Shown: positions 48,167-56,539 of the stretch, one piece after another | How positions within the stretch are numbered: the first letter of the stretch is position 1 | Layout of the letters: the number at the start of each line of letters is the position of its first letter | Assembly (NCBI GenBank): GCA_043760555.1 | Contig: JAYUOW010000254.1 | Location: 1 to 64,000, forward strand | Direction: 5' to 3' | Origin: JANMDR01 sp043760555 | GTDB lineage: Bacteria; Pseudomonadota; Gammaproteobacteria; Burkholderiales; Usitatibacteraceae | DNA length: 64,000 bases | Translations under genes and position numbers: made by a program | Notes under the pieces: generated by a model | Databases searched by the model: none | The model's input: the letters and a program-made list of their open reading frames with translations, nothing else | Told to the model about the DNA's origin: nothing

Positions 48167-50941
48167 TTATTTGAATTTGTACTCTGCGCTTAAGCTTGCC
48201 ACTTGACCAAACAATGTTTGGCCAGACAACACAGGCTGGAAGCCTAGACCAACACCTGGTGTCCAAGGTGGAGTTTTGCGTGTGATGTTGGTAATGCCCG
48301 CACGCAAAGTTAGGTTCTTGATGCCACGATATGATGCATTAAGATCCAAAGTAGAGATTGCACCTACTTTACAAATATCCGGCACGTTTACGTTGCATGG
48401 TGCAAAAGTACTGGTGGTAGCAGCTGTACGGCCGATGTAGCGTGCTATTGGGGTAAACGCAAAATCACGATATTCCCAGGTGGCGCTAAGGGTCGCGCGC
48501 GTGCGTGGAACGGTCCGTACACCAGAAAAATCGGTGAACTTTTTGTTTTCATCACTATTTCTGTAGTTAAAGAAATAAGATGCCGCTGCATTAATGCTTA
48601 GTTTGCCGTAAGCGCTGAGATTAATTTGCTGAGTGAAATCAACGTCGAGTCCTTGAACGTCGGTTCCGGCAAAGTTTAAATAACCTCGACGCGCAGTCAA
48701 AATTCGACCAGGGCGACCATCGGTGTCGTTAACATCCCGAACCAAGCGGCCAGGATATCTAACGCTGCCGTTAGCTTCGTCGTCAACCAAATCATCAAGA
48801 CCTAAAATTGCGATTTCGTTAACCCGTGTAATGCGGAAATAATCAACTGTAAGTAAAGTATCTTTCGTTGGCTCCCAAGCAAAACCGACCGTTTTCGATT
48901 TCGCTGTTTCAGGTTTCAAATCTGGCGAGGCTTCAATAAACGTTGCTAGGCTGTAACCGGTGGTGCAATCTGTATTGCCTGGTGGATTAAGTGGTTGACC
49001 GGGAAATCTAGTGCTGCAACGTAAATCATCAAAATATCCGTTGTTGAATGCGCTAACGCTTGACTTGGAAATTTCTGTTAGCGACGGCGCGCGGAATCCC
49101 TCGGTGTAGCTACTACGAACTTTGAGTCCTGGCGCTGCAGTCCAAACAATGGCCGCTTTTGGTGTAGTGGAGCGACCATAGTCCGAGAACTTATCGGTAC
49201 GCAAAGCGAGTTGCGCTTCTAAAGTCTTAAACAGTGGCACATTAATTTCTGCGAACAACGCAAATGCGTTACGCGACCCATCAGCCGAGCTTGCGCCATT
49301 GCCGATTGCTTGGCCTTCAATGATACGCTGATCAGGGGTTACGCTAAACTTATCTTTACGGAAGTCTGCACCAAGAGCAATTCCAACGCCACCTGCAGGC
49401 ATTTGGAAAAGTTCGGAAGATGCGCGGAAATCAATACCAGTTGAGGATGATTTGCCTTTATCTTTTGTATCAATCGTTAAATCGCTTGGCTTGAGACGAC
49501 CGGTTTCCGGTGACAGGAAGTTGTATCCACCACGCAAAATTGCTTCTTGCAATGGGGCGAGTGCAAGTACCTTTGTGCGCAATGCTTCGTTTTTGTTGCC
49601 GCTGGCAGAGAAAGCCGATTCCATGTCCCATGCGCCGGCTGTGAATTTAGCGCCGACAACAAATCGTGTCGCATCTGAATTCAAAATGCTTTGGCCTTCA
49701 CCAAGCTCCGTGAAGCGGTGGCGCAGCGATACCGGGAAGGTGAAAGGATTGGATGGATGACCAACTGGCATAATTTCCGGGGGAGAAATTACTTTACCCG
49801 TTGAGGCCTGAAAATATTGGCCAAACGCACCGGCACCGATAACCGGAGGATTGTTTGTGAATTGCGTTTTAGTTTTTGAGAAGCTAAATTCGCTAAACAA
49901 GCTCAGGTTAGCGGAAATATCCATCGTGCCTCGGGTAAACGTGGTGAGCCGGTCTAGCTTAGGCGCAATTACGTTACCTGGCCATTGGTCATAAATACAG
50001 GTACCAGCAGCGTTTACAAAAGTACGTGGATCTTTAGCGCATATGCCATTATTGCCTACAAAAGCAGAGCCCAGTATGAGCCCTGTTGTCGGGCTGGTTG
50101 AGACCACACGGTAGTAGTTGCCTGCAAATGACGAACTCGCACGGCCAACGCCGAAGAGCGAGAAATTGCGCGGATCATTAATTAGTTGTGCTTCCACAGC
50201 GCGGAAGCGCGTTTCATCACGCTGCAGAACTTCAGCGTTAAAAAACACGTTGTAGCGATTTTCTGCGATATCACCATAACCAGCCGTAAATGTGGCGGTA
50301 CGTGATTGGTACTCACTTAAGTTGTTTTGAGAAGCACCGACACGCGCTAAAACACCGGTAAAGTCTTTGCGGGTAATAAAGTTAATAACGCCAGCAATCG
50401 CGTCCGAGCCATAAATGGCGGAGGCGCCGTCGCGAAGGATTTCAACGCGGTCAATGACGGCGAGCGGCAGGCTGTCGATGTTTACGAAAGTTGTCTGGCC
50501 GGCGTTCGGGTTAGCCAGGCCAAATGGCGCAATGCGGCGACCGTTAACTAAAACCAATGTTGATGAACCGCCCAAGCCGCGTAAATTTACGCTAGATGCA
50601 CCGCCAGAAAAGCTGTTGTTACCAGTAAGGTCGCTTACCACACCGCCGACTTGGCTGGAACTTGGTAGTGAGCGGAGCAATTCAGCAACGGACGAGAAGC
50701 CTGTCTTCTCAATATCTTCGCGTTTGATGATAGTTACTGGCGCAGCGGTTTCGGTGTCAATACGCTTGATGTTGGAACCGGTAACTTCAATTTTTTCAAC
50801 TTTTTGGGTAGGCTTCGCTGGAACGTTTGATCCAGTAGTTTGCGCAAAAGCGATTGGCGTCATTGCCAATGTTGCGGCAACGCCCATGCCAAGGGTGGAA
50901 AGTAGCGCTTGTGGCAGTACTTTCAATTTTAAGTGTTTCAT
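48167..50941 (-). CDS. TonB-dependent receptor 5
   Basis: A 924-residue outer-membrane transporter. Signal peptide core ALLSTLGMGVAATLAMTPIAFAQ, then KVEKIEVTGSNIKRIDTETAAPV. The plug contains LVLVNGRRIAPFGLANPNAGQTTFVNIDSLPLAVIDRVEILRDGASAIYGSDAIAGVINFITRKDF. The barrel ends SAEYKFK. It is closest to receptor 4. A GAGG ribosome-binding site precedes ATG 50941. The leader carries a GTTGC..GCGAC-like site and the GTGGTGAGTC..GTTAC flank seen before receptors 1 and 2. The substrate is unknown. Confidence 0.93.
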   Translation of the reverse strand: MKHLKLKVLPQALLSTLGMGVAATLAMTPIAFAQTTGSNVPAKPTQKVEKIEVTGSNIKRIDTETAAPVTIIKREDIEKTGFSSVAELLRSLPSSSQVGGVVSDLTGNNSFSGGASSVNLRGLGGSSTLVLVNGRRIAPFGLANPNAGQTTFVNIDSLPLAVIDRVEILRDGASAIYGSDAIAGVINFITRKDFTGVLARVGASQNNLSEYQSRTATFTAGYGDIAENRYNVFFNAEVLQRDETRFRAVEAQLINDPRNFSLFGVGRASSSFAGNYYRVVSTSPTTGLILGSAFVGNNGICAKDPRTFVNAAGTCIYDQWPGNVIAPKLDRLTTFTRGTMDISANLSLFSEFSFSKTKTQFTNNPPVIGAGAFGQYFQASTGKVISPPEIMPVGHPSNPFTFPVSLRHRFTELGEGQSILNSDATRFVVGAKFTAGAWDMESAFSASGNKNEALRTKVLALAPLQEAILRGGYNFLSPETGRLKPSDLTIDTKDKGKSSSTGIDFRASSELFQMPAGGVGIALGADFRKDKFSVTPDQRIIEGQAIGNGASSADGSRNAFALFAEINVPLFKTLEAQLALRTDKFSDYGRSTTPKAAIVWTAAPGLKVRSSYTEGFRAPSLTEISKSSVSAFNNGYFDDLRCSTRFPGQPLNPPGNTDCTTGYSLATFIEASPDLKPETAKSKTVGFAWEPTKDTLLTVDYFRITRVNEIAILGLDDLVDDEANGSVRYPGRLVRDVNDTDGRPGRILTARRGYLNFAGTDVQGLDVDFTQQINLSAYGKLSINAAASYFFNYRNSDENKKFTDFSGVRTVPRTRATLSATWEYRDFAFTPIARYIGRTAATTSTFAPCNVNVPDICKVGAISTLDLNASYRGIKNLTLRAGITNITRKTPPWTPGVGLGFQPVLSGQTLFGQVASLSAEYKFK

Positions 50942-51276
50942 GTAGGCCTCGTATTTGATAAAGTAAGTCGGTCGTTTTCAACTGCAAACGTGTCTAGTTG
51001 TGCCGCAATGTTGCAAAAATATTCAGGGAGCGACCAATAAAAGAACAAAAAAATGATGGCCGTAGCTATATCGAATCCCTAACCTATCGATTTTAGTCTT
51101 TGCGATGCCGCTTGGGGTGGAACTTTTGCCGAGTGTCGCATTTGTGCAACAATTTGTGGCGGTTTGTGGTGAGTCAGTTACAAATTGTAAGGCGTACTGA
51201 ATTCGCAGTTCAGATGCTTTCGACAAAAACTGAGCGGGTATAATCAGTAATTCTGTACCTTCGTTGAAAGCCTGCC
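50942..51276. promoter_or_regulatory. Divergent regulatory region between receptor 5 and psd
   Basis: 335 bases between two divergent starts with no credible ORF. It holds the candidate operator at 51135-51150 and the promoters of both genes. Confidence 0.55.
51135..51150. promoter_or_regulatory. Candidate operator site, receptor 5
   Basis: GTCGCATTTGTGCAAC resembles the GTTGC..GCAAC sites of receptors 1 and 2. It lies 194-209 bases before the receptor 5 start. The shared GTGGTGAG..GTTAC flank is 10 bases further from it than in the other two, about one helical turn. Confidence 0.4.
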
Positions 51277-52131
51277 GTGCTGCCTTTTCTTAAAGTTCTT
51301 CCCCAATATTTGTTGCCAAAACAAGCACTTACCAATTTTGCTGGGCTTGTCGCTGGATATTCTGGTGGCGCACGGACCACGACGCTCATCGCTTGGTTTG
51401 TAAAGCGTTACGGGGTAAACATGGCCGAGGCGGCCGAGCCGGATATTTCTACCTACGCCACGTTTAATGATTTCTTCACGCGCGCATTGCGGGCAAACGC
51501 CCGTCCGTTGGCGAAAGCTGCACATATTTGCCCAGTCGACGGTGCGATTAGCCAGTTTGGCGCAATTACGGGCGACCAAGTGTTTCAAGCCAAGGGTCAT
51601 AGTTATTCCACGACTGCCTTGGTAGGTGGCGATGCGGCGTTAGCCAAGCAGTTTGAAAACGGCAGCTTTGCTACGCTATATTTAAGCCCGAAGGATTACC
51701 ACCGCATTCACATGCCGTGCGCCGCGAAATTGCTGAAGATGATTTACGTGCCGGGTGCGTTGTTTTCCGTTAATCCCACCACTGCACGTGGCGTGCCGGG
51801 TTTGTTTGCGCGTAATGAGCGCGTGGTGTGCGTGTTTGAAGCCACCAGCGGTAAACTAAAAGGCACGCAGTTTGTCCAAGTGCTGGTGGGAGCCACCATT
51901 GTGGGCAGTATGGCTACCACGTGGGCGGGGGTGATTAATCTGCCGCGCGCCAAAGCCGTGCGTGAATGGAGCTATGCAGATAAGCCCGTTATGTTCAAGC
52001 AAGGTGACGAGATGGGGCGGTTTTTATTGGGCTCAACGGTGGTGATGTTGTGGCCAAAAAACACGATTACGTTTAACCCATCGTGGCAGCCAACGGGCGA
52101 CATTCGCATGGGTGAGGCAATGGGAACATAA
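51277..52131 (+). CDS. psd: Phosphatidylserine decarboxylase proenzyme
   Basis: Psd makes phosphatidylethanolamine from phosphatidylserine at the inner membrane. It cleaves itself to form a pyruvoyl group at the serine of LLGSTVVML (S253), so alpha and beta chains of about 31 and 252 residues result. Other family blocks are FNDFFTRALRANARP, CPVDGAISQFG, LYLSPKDYHRIHMPC and GVPGLFARNERVV. The 284-residue length is typical of the large Psd form of beta/gammaproteobacteria. Translation begins at GTG 51277 with TGAAAG upstream. A DUF456 gene follows 25 bases after the stop. Confidence 0.96.
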   Translation: MLPFLKVLPQYLLPKQALTNFAGLVAGYSGGARTTTLIAWFVKRYGVNMAEAAEPDISTYATFNDFFTRALRANARPLAKAAHICPVDGAISQFGAITGDQVFQAKGHSYSTTALVGGDAALAKQFENGSFATLYLSPKDYHRIHMPCAAKLLKMIYVPGALFSVNPTTARGVPGLFARNERVVCVFEATSGKLKGTQFVQVLVGATIVGSMATTWAGVINLPRAKAVREWSYADKPVMFKQGDEMGRFLLGSTVVMLWPKNTITFNPSWQPTGDIRMGEAMGT

Positions 52132-52156
52132 CGCATTTTTACCGTTTGGAGTTGCA

Positions 52157-52708
52157 ATGACTGAAACTGTATCTGCATTACCGCTGGTGCTGTGGGGCTT
52201 AGCCGCCCTGTTGGTGATTGTTGGTTTTGCGGGCACGATTTTGCCGGGCTTGCCGGGCATTCCGCTTATTTATGGCGGCATTTTTCTAGCTGCTTATATT
52301 GATAATTTTCAGCGTGTTGGCTGGCCGACGTTGCTTATTTTAGCGGTGATGTCGGTGTTTGCCATTTGTGTAGATTTGGCGGCAGGTTACTTCGGTGCTA
52401 AAAAGGCAGGCGCATCAAAATTGGCTTTGTTGGGCGCGGCCTTGGGCACAATTTTTGGGCTGTTTGCGGGAATAATTGGGATATTTATTTTCCCGTTTGT
52501 AGGTGCTTTTTTAGGCGAATATATTTCGCGCACTATCGACGCTAAAAAACTGGAAGTCGGCGTGCAAAATAGCCAAAGTCAGCAGGCGCTAGGTGCGGCA
52601 AAAGTCGGCATCGCCACATGGTTGGGTTTGGTTGTGGGCGCGGTGACGAAGGTTGCTGTGGGTTTAATGATGCTGGGTGTGTTTGCGCTTGCGTATTTTG
52701 TAAAATAG
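52157..52708 (+). CDS. DUF456 membrane protein
   Basis: This 183-residue inner-membrane protein is made of glycine-rich helices. It starts PLVLWGLAALLVIVGFAGTILPGLPGIPLIYGGIFLAAY, which is the DUF456 hallmark (TxLPGLPGxPLxxxG). Two further helical hairpins follow (LALLGAALGTIFGLFAGIIGIFIFPFVGAFLGEYI). ATG 52157 is preceded by GGAG. The frame is open upstream to 52112 but overlaps psd. It is probably co-transcribed with psd. The function is unknown. Confidence 0.85.
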   Translation: MTETVSALPLVLWGLAALLVIVGFAGTILPGLPGIPLIYGGIFLAAYIDNFQRVGWPTLLILAVMSVFAICVDLAAGYFGAKKAGASKLALLGAALGTIFGLFAGIIGIFIFPFVGAFLGEYISRTIDAKKLEVGVQNSQSQQALGAAKVGIATWLGLVVGAVTKVAVGLMMLGVFALAYFVK

Positions 52709-52712
52709 CATA

Positions 52713-52747
52713 GGCTGAAGATGCCTTATTATAGGGCGTCTTCAGGC
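52713..52747. repeat. 35-bp palindromic element, copy 15
   Basis: Arms GGCTGAAGATGCCT and GGGCGTCTTCAGGC around TATTATA. It fills the 45-base gap between two convergent genes (DUF456 protein and Ser/Thr kinase), where its hairpin could terminate both transcripts. Confidence 0.92.
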
Positions 52748-52753
52748 AACGCT

Positions 52754-54067
52754 CTACGTCACCGCTAGCTGCTGATTCGCTGTTTCTAAACGCTCAACCA
52801 ATGTTTCTAAAAACTTCCGGTCAAATAATTGCTTACAGCTAGGCGATGCCGAATTTAAATCAGCCGCCCGTATCTTCATCACGATGCAAGTGGTGGCCGT
52901 AGAAATAGTGGCGCTTCTGGGGCCGTCGCGTTTGGCAAGGTAGGACATTTCACCAATGCAATCGCCCGCACTCAGTACGTTTAGCAGGCGTTTGCCGCGT
53001 GTAACCTTCACGGTGCCGCTTGCTAATACAAAAAACGAATCGCCTACGTCGCCTTCTTTTATTAGCACTTGACCCGCTGGAAAATTGCGCCATTTGCTGA
53101 TGCGCAACACTTCCCATAATTCGTTTTCCGGAAAGCCCGTATAAAACGATAAAGTTTTTAAAAAGCTAAAGCGCTCGGTGTCAGATACGGAATCATCAGG
53201 CTCGGTTTCTTCGGCCGCCGAGTGCGCCACAGCAGTCGCCTGCGCGGGCGTGGCTGCCGTCCACAGGGTGGTGAGTTCTTTACCAAATTCTTCCCATGTT
53301 TGAAAGCGTCGCGCCGGGTCTTTGGCCATGGCTTGCTTGACGACATCTTCCATCGTCGCCGACACACCGTCACGATAGCGCGATGGCGGCTCGGGTTCTA
53401 CGTTTACAATTTGGTAGGCCATGCTGGCATGGTTTGAAGCCTCGAACGGTGGCCGGCCAGCCAGCAAGTAATACATCACCACACCTAGGGCATAAATGTC
53501 AGTTTGCGCGTTGGCTCTAGCACCCGTAATCAGCTCAGGCGCCATGTACAGGGGCGAGCCCACTGATGTGGTTTGCGTGCGGTCGCTCACCACGCTTAAC
53601 GCTGCGCCAAAATCAGCCACCTTAATGTCGGAGCCGCCCTTGTATAGGATGTTTCCGGGCTTTATGTCACGGTGAATTAAGCCGTCCATATTGGCAAATG
53701 CCAGCGCACGCACGCACTTAAATGCAATCTCTGCCACGGTGGGTTCGGGCAGTAAATTATCGGCTACGCAAAATTTCTCAAGCGTGCCGCCCTCTACAAA
53801 CTCCATCACGATGTAGCTCATTTCTTCTTCCACTACCGCGTCGAAAATCGAGACGATATGCGGATGAATAATGCGCCCAGCCAAGGATGCTTCAGTCAAA
53901 AACATATTGCGATATTCAGCGCCGTCTTCGGCGTCTTTTAGCACTTCGGGAAACATCACCTTAATGGCAACTTGCCGATTATTGAAAGGGTCTTCGGCCA
54001 AATAAACGCCGCCAGTTGCCCCTTTGCCGAGTTCGCGAATAACTTTATATTTGCCGATGTTTTCCAT
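52754..54067 (-). CDS. Serine/threonine protein kinase with C-terminal cyclic-nucleotide-binding domain
   Basis: From ATG 54067 the protein has 437 residues. The eukaryotic-type kinase domain (residues about 7-270) has a glycine loop GKGATGG (14-20), K36 in VAIKV, the catalytic HRDIKPGN (D134), ADFGA (D152) and an APE segment (APELITG), so it should be active. After a short acidic linker, residues about 310-430 form a cNMP-binding domain with EGDVGDSFFVLASGTVKV and the phosphate-binding GEMSYLAKRDGPRSAT. There is no transmembrane helix, so it is cytoplasmic. The fusion suggests a kinase switched by a cyclic nucleotide. The longer frame to 54112 is unlikely. Confidence 0.92.
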   Translation of the reverse strand: MENIGKYKVIRELGKGATGGVYLAEDPFNNRQVAIKVMFPEVLKDAEDGAEYRNMFLTEASLAGRIIHPHIVSIFDAVVEEEMSYIVMEFVEGGTLEKFCVADNLLPEPTVAEIAFKCVRALAFANMDGLIHRDIKPGNILYKGGSDIKVADFGAALSVVSDRTQTTSVGSPLYMAPELITGARANAQTDIYALGVVMYYLLAGRPPFEASNHASMAYQIVNVEPEPPSRYRDGVSATMEDVVKQAMAKDPARRFQTWEEFGKELTTLWTAATPAQATAVAHSAAEETEPDDSVSDTERFSFLKTLSFYTGFPENELWEVLRISKWRNFPAGQVLIKEGDVGDSFFVLASGTVKVTRGKRLLNVLSAGDCIGEMSYLAKRDGPRSATISTATTCIVMKIRAADLNSASPSCKQLFDRKFLETLVERLETANQQLAVT

Positions 54068-54426
54068 GATTTTTTCTGTTTGCGTTTTGTTTGACTGGCG
54101 AACAAAACGCATAGCGATATGTGTCGATAAGCTTCGATAGGATTTTAATTTGCCTAATATTACCGTGTTAGTTGTTGCCCTGACTAGTTACATTTCGCAC
54201 TTTTTGAGTCTGTGCTTGCAGGGGTTTAAACGTCGCTTAATGCATCCCGCAGGAACTTTACACCACTAAATTGTGGCGAAATCGGTAAACCTCACGCAAA
54301 TTATTAGACATTTCCACCAAGTTATAGTAAAAAGTGAGGATAGTGTTGTAGATTCTTATTTTCAATCACTATTTTGCCGCTGTATTCGCCACGTATCATC
54401 ACGTAATTTTAGTCTGGGAGCTCGCA
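54068..54426. other. Intergenic region upstream of a secreted protein
   Basis: About 360 bases between divergent genes. Overlapping short frames here have no ribosome-binding site. Base composition is A/T-rich near 54300-54370, consistent with promoters. I recognise no motif. Confidence 0.5.
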
Positions 54427-55368
54427 ATGCTAATTCAAAAAGCGCAAAAAACTTATTCGATGTTGCTCAAAAACCTTATCTTGATCGCAGCATCAGCGGC
54501 GGCGGTTTGCACGTTTTTCGCAGCAACACCAGCAGTTGCCGTGGTGGTTGATTACGCCAGCTGTATTTCTTCGCCATTGCCCAATCAGCCACGGCTACCG
54601 TTTAACTCTTTCCGCGTGCAGCCGTCCAGCGGCACAGCAACCGGCGGATTTGATGCTTACTTTTGGCGCGAGCCTTGCGCAGGTAAGCCAAACCTAAACA
54701 TCATGATATTGCACATCGTGCCGTTTCAAGATCAAGTGCCGCAAGTGTGCCCATCAAATTTTCAACTGATCCAATTCGGCTCGTTGTTTGAAGACTTACA
54801 GCTTTATCCTTCGCCTTCAACTGGCGCACCAGCTGTTTGCGGCCCGATTTATTTCCCGACTTCTTATGTTTTAGGCCAAGCGCCAATCGTAAAAACACGG
54901 TTTGATGAAACTGGGCCGATGATAATTGGTTTTGCTATCGGTAATTTGCTAGGCTCCGTTGGAATTCAAGCCGGAGCGGCAAGACCAAATGCCGCCAGCA
55001 GCACCGTTAACTACTCCGACATGTGGTGGAACCCCGAGCAATCTGGCTGGGGCATGAGCGTTATTCAAAGCCCGTCGCGTAACATGTTTGTTGTCTGGTA
55101 CACCTACGAAACTGTTGGCACCGAGCAAAAATCTGCTTGGATCGTTATGCCAGGTGGCGAGTGGACGGATGCCACGACATTCAAGGGCAAGCTCTACAAA
55201 ACCGTAGGCGGTGCGCTGCCGACGTCAACGACGTTTAATCCAAACGACGTGACACGCATTCCGTTTGGTGATGGCGAATTTAAGTTTACTGACTCTGCCA
55301 ATGCGAAGTTCAGCTTTACCACGCCAACTGGCAAAGGCGAGAAGACAATTACCCGCCAAGCGTATTAA
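54427..55368 (+). CDS. Secreted protein with SGWG-type beta domain
   Basis: This 313-residue product has a signal peptide (residues about 14-38, ILIAASAAAVCTFFAATPAVA). The first exported half (about 40-190) has four cysteines and no recognisable domain. The second half starts YSDMWWNPEQSGWGMSVIQSPSRNMFVVWYTYETVG, a tryptophan-rich module (WWNPxQSGWG..VWYTY) that occurs repeatedly in secreted proteins of betaproteobacteria and Xanthomonadales and has no assigned function. A hairpin terminator lies just downstream. It is likely periplasmic or extracellular. No neighbour suggests a role. Confidence 0.75.
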   Translation: MLIQKAQKTYSMLLKNLILIAASAAAVCTFFAATPAVAVVVDYASCISSPLPNQPRLPFNSFRVQPSSGTATGGFDAYFWREPCAGKPNLNIMILHIVPFQDQVPQVCPSNFQLIQFGSLFEDLQLYPSPSTGAPAVCGPIYFPTSYVLGQAPIVKTRFDETGPMIIGFAIGNLLGSVGIQAGAARPNAASSTVNYSDMWWNPEQSGWGMSVIQSPSRNMFVVWYTYETVGTEQKSAWIVMPGGEWTDATTFKGKLYKTVGGALPTSTTFNPNDVTRIPFGDGEFKFTDSANAKFSFTTPTGKGEKTITRQAY

Positions 55369-55395
55369 GTAATTGGTTTGGTTTAAGTAACACCA

Positions 55396-55425
55396 CAATG
55401 GCCGATTATTCGGCCATTGCCGTTT
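55396..55425 (+). terminator. Terminator after the secreted SGWG protein
   Basis: A perfect 10-bp stem (CAATGGCCGA / TCGGCCATTG) with a TTAT loop is followed by CCGTTTTC, 27 bases after the stop. Confidence 0.85.
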
Positions 55426-55437
55426 TCAACTATTGAT

Positions 55438-55474
55438 GCCTTGGAGATGCCCTATATTCGGGCATCTTCAGGGT
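55438..55474. repeat. 35-bp palindromic element, copy 16
   Basis: Arms CCTTGGAGATGCCC and GGGCATCTTCAGGG around TATATTC. It lies between a terminator and the SnoaL-like gene, 40 bases before the latter's ATG. Confidence 0.88.
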
Positions 55475-55513
55475 ATTTCTAAATGCAAAAAACATGCTGC
55501 GCAAGGATATTTT

Positions 55514-55987
55514 ATGCACCCAAATGAACAAACCATCCGTGATTTTTATGCGGCGTTTGCCAAGCTTGATGCCGAGGGCATGAAGGCGCAATATCATGAT
55601 GAAATCGCGTTTTCTGATCCCGCTTTTCCTATGCTAAAGGGCGCGCAAGCCAACGCCATGTGGGCGATGCTGTGTTCGCGCGCAAAGGAATTTGAGCTAA
55701 CGCTAGTGAGCGCCAGCGCTGATGATGCTGGTGGCCGCGCCAATTGGGAAGCCAAATATTTATACAGTGGCAGTGGCCGCATGGTGCACAACAAAATTGA
55801 CGCTGTGTTCTCGTTTAAAGACGGCAAAATTATTCGTCACGTTGATCGCTTTGATCTGTGGAAATGGGCGGGGCAGGCGCTGGGCGCGCCGGGTAAATTG
55901 CTCGGCTGGTTTGGGCCGTTTAAGGGCGTCATCCGTAAAAAAGCCAACAAAACATTGTTGGCTTATATGGAAAAACGCGGGCTGTAA
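55514..55987 (+). CDS. SnoaL/NTF2-like protein
   Basis: A 157-residue cytoplasmic protein with the cone-shaped NTF2/SnoaL-like fold. The N-terminal part reads EQTIRDFYAAFAKLDAEGMKAQYHDEIAFSDPAFPMLKG. The C-terminal core sheet is MVHNKIDAVFSFKDGKIIRHVDRFDLWKWAGQALG, followed by a tail typical of the ketosteroid-isomerase-like bacterial group. ATG 55514 follows AAGGAT. The frame to 55433 lies in repeat DNA. Such proteins bind small hydrophobic ligands or act as isomerases, but the ligand is unknown. Confidence 0.82.
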   Translation: MHPNEQTIRDFYAAFAKLDAEGMKAQYHDEIAFSDPAFPMLKGAQANAMWAMLCSRAKEFELTLVSASADDAGGRANWEAKYLYSGSGRMVHNKIDAVFSFKDGKIIRHVDRFDLWKWAGQALGAPGKLLGWFGPFKGVIRKKANKTLLAYMEKRGL

Positions 55988-55995
55988 ATTACCGG

Positions 55996-56535
55996 CTAAT
56001 GCTTGTGTGCAACGGCGTTTTGCGGTGCTTCAGCTATTGCCTGCACGTCGACGTTAAACGGTTTTCCGTCAGTACCTTTAAGTGTTAACGTCAGCGGCAC
56101 CGTGTCGCCCACGTTGATCGGCACATTTAGCTGCAGCAACATAATGTGCAAGCCGCCGCGCTCAAGCTTAACTACGGTATTGGCAGGAATAGCCAATTCC
56201 TCAAGCGCTCGCATTTCCATCACGCCGTCGCGCATCGCCATATTATGAATTTCGGTGCTGCCCGCTGCTTTTGCTTCAGCTTTCACCAAGGTGATCGCTT
56301 GCGGTGAAACAATGTCCATGTAAGCGGCGGATACGCGTGCGCCCGGCACGGTGGTGCGCACACGGGCATTGGTGATGCTTACTGCAGTAGCCGTAACTGT
56401 TGGTGAGGCGGCGATGGCTTTTGGCGCATCTGTTCTTGCTTGGTTGCTTGATTTGGATAACACTGAAAAAATCATCAACGGCACAATCAGCGCGCAGGCA
56501 ACGATTGAAATGACGGTAAGGTGTTTGGTTTTCAT
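55996..56535 (-). CDS. Periplasmic copper chaperone PCu(A)C
   Basis: PCu(A)C proteins carry Cu(I) in the periplasm for cytochrome oxidase assembly. This 179-residue protein has an N-terminal membrane/signal segment (TVISIVACALIVPLMIFSVL). It also has the exact metal motif H(M)X10MX21HXM: H97, M108, H130 and M132. No lipobox or cytochrome oxidase assembly gene is near. It starts 4 bases after the bioD stop, so it is read as the last gene of the biotin transcript, an unexpected partner. Confidence 0.9.
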   Translation of the reverse strand: MKTKHLTVISIVACALIVPLMIFSVLSKSSNQARTDAPKAIAASPTVTATAVSITNARVRTTVPGARVSAAYMDIVSPQAITLVKAEAKAAGSTEIHNMAMRDGVMEMRALEELAIPANTVVKLERGGLHIMLLQLNVPINVGDTVPLTLTLKGTDGKPFNVDVQAIAEAPQNAVAHKH

Positions 56536-56539
56536 CGCG

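Noticed and set aside
48400..50945. Plus-strand frames opposite receptor 5 (for example 176 residues at 50415-50945)
   Set aside because: They mirror the plug-domain coding sequence of the receptor and repeat in the same position opposite the other paralogs, as expected for shadows.
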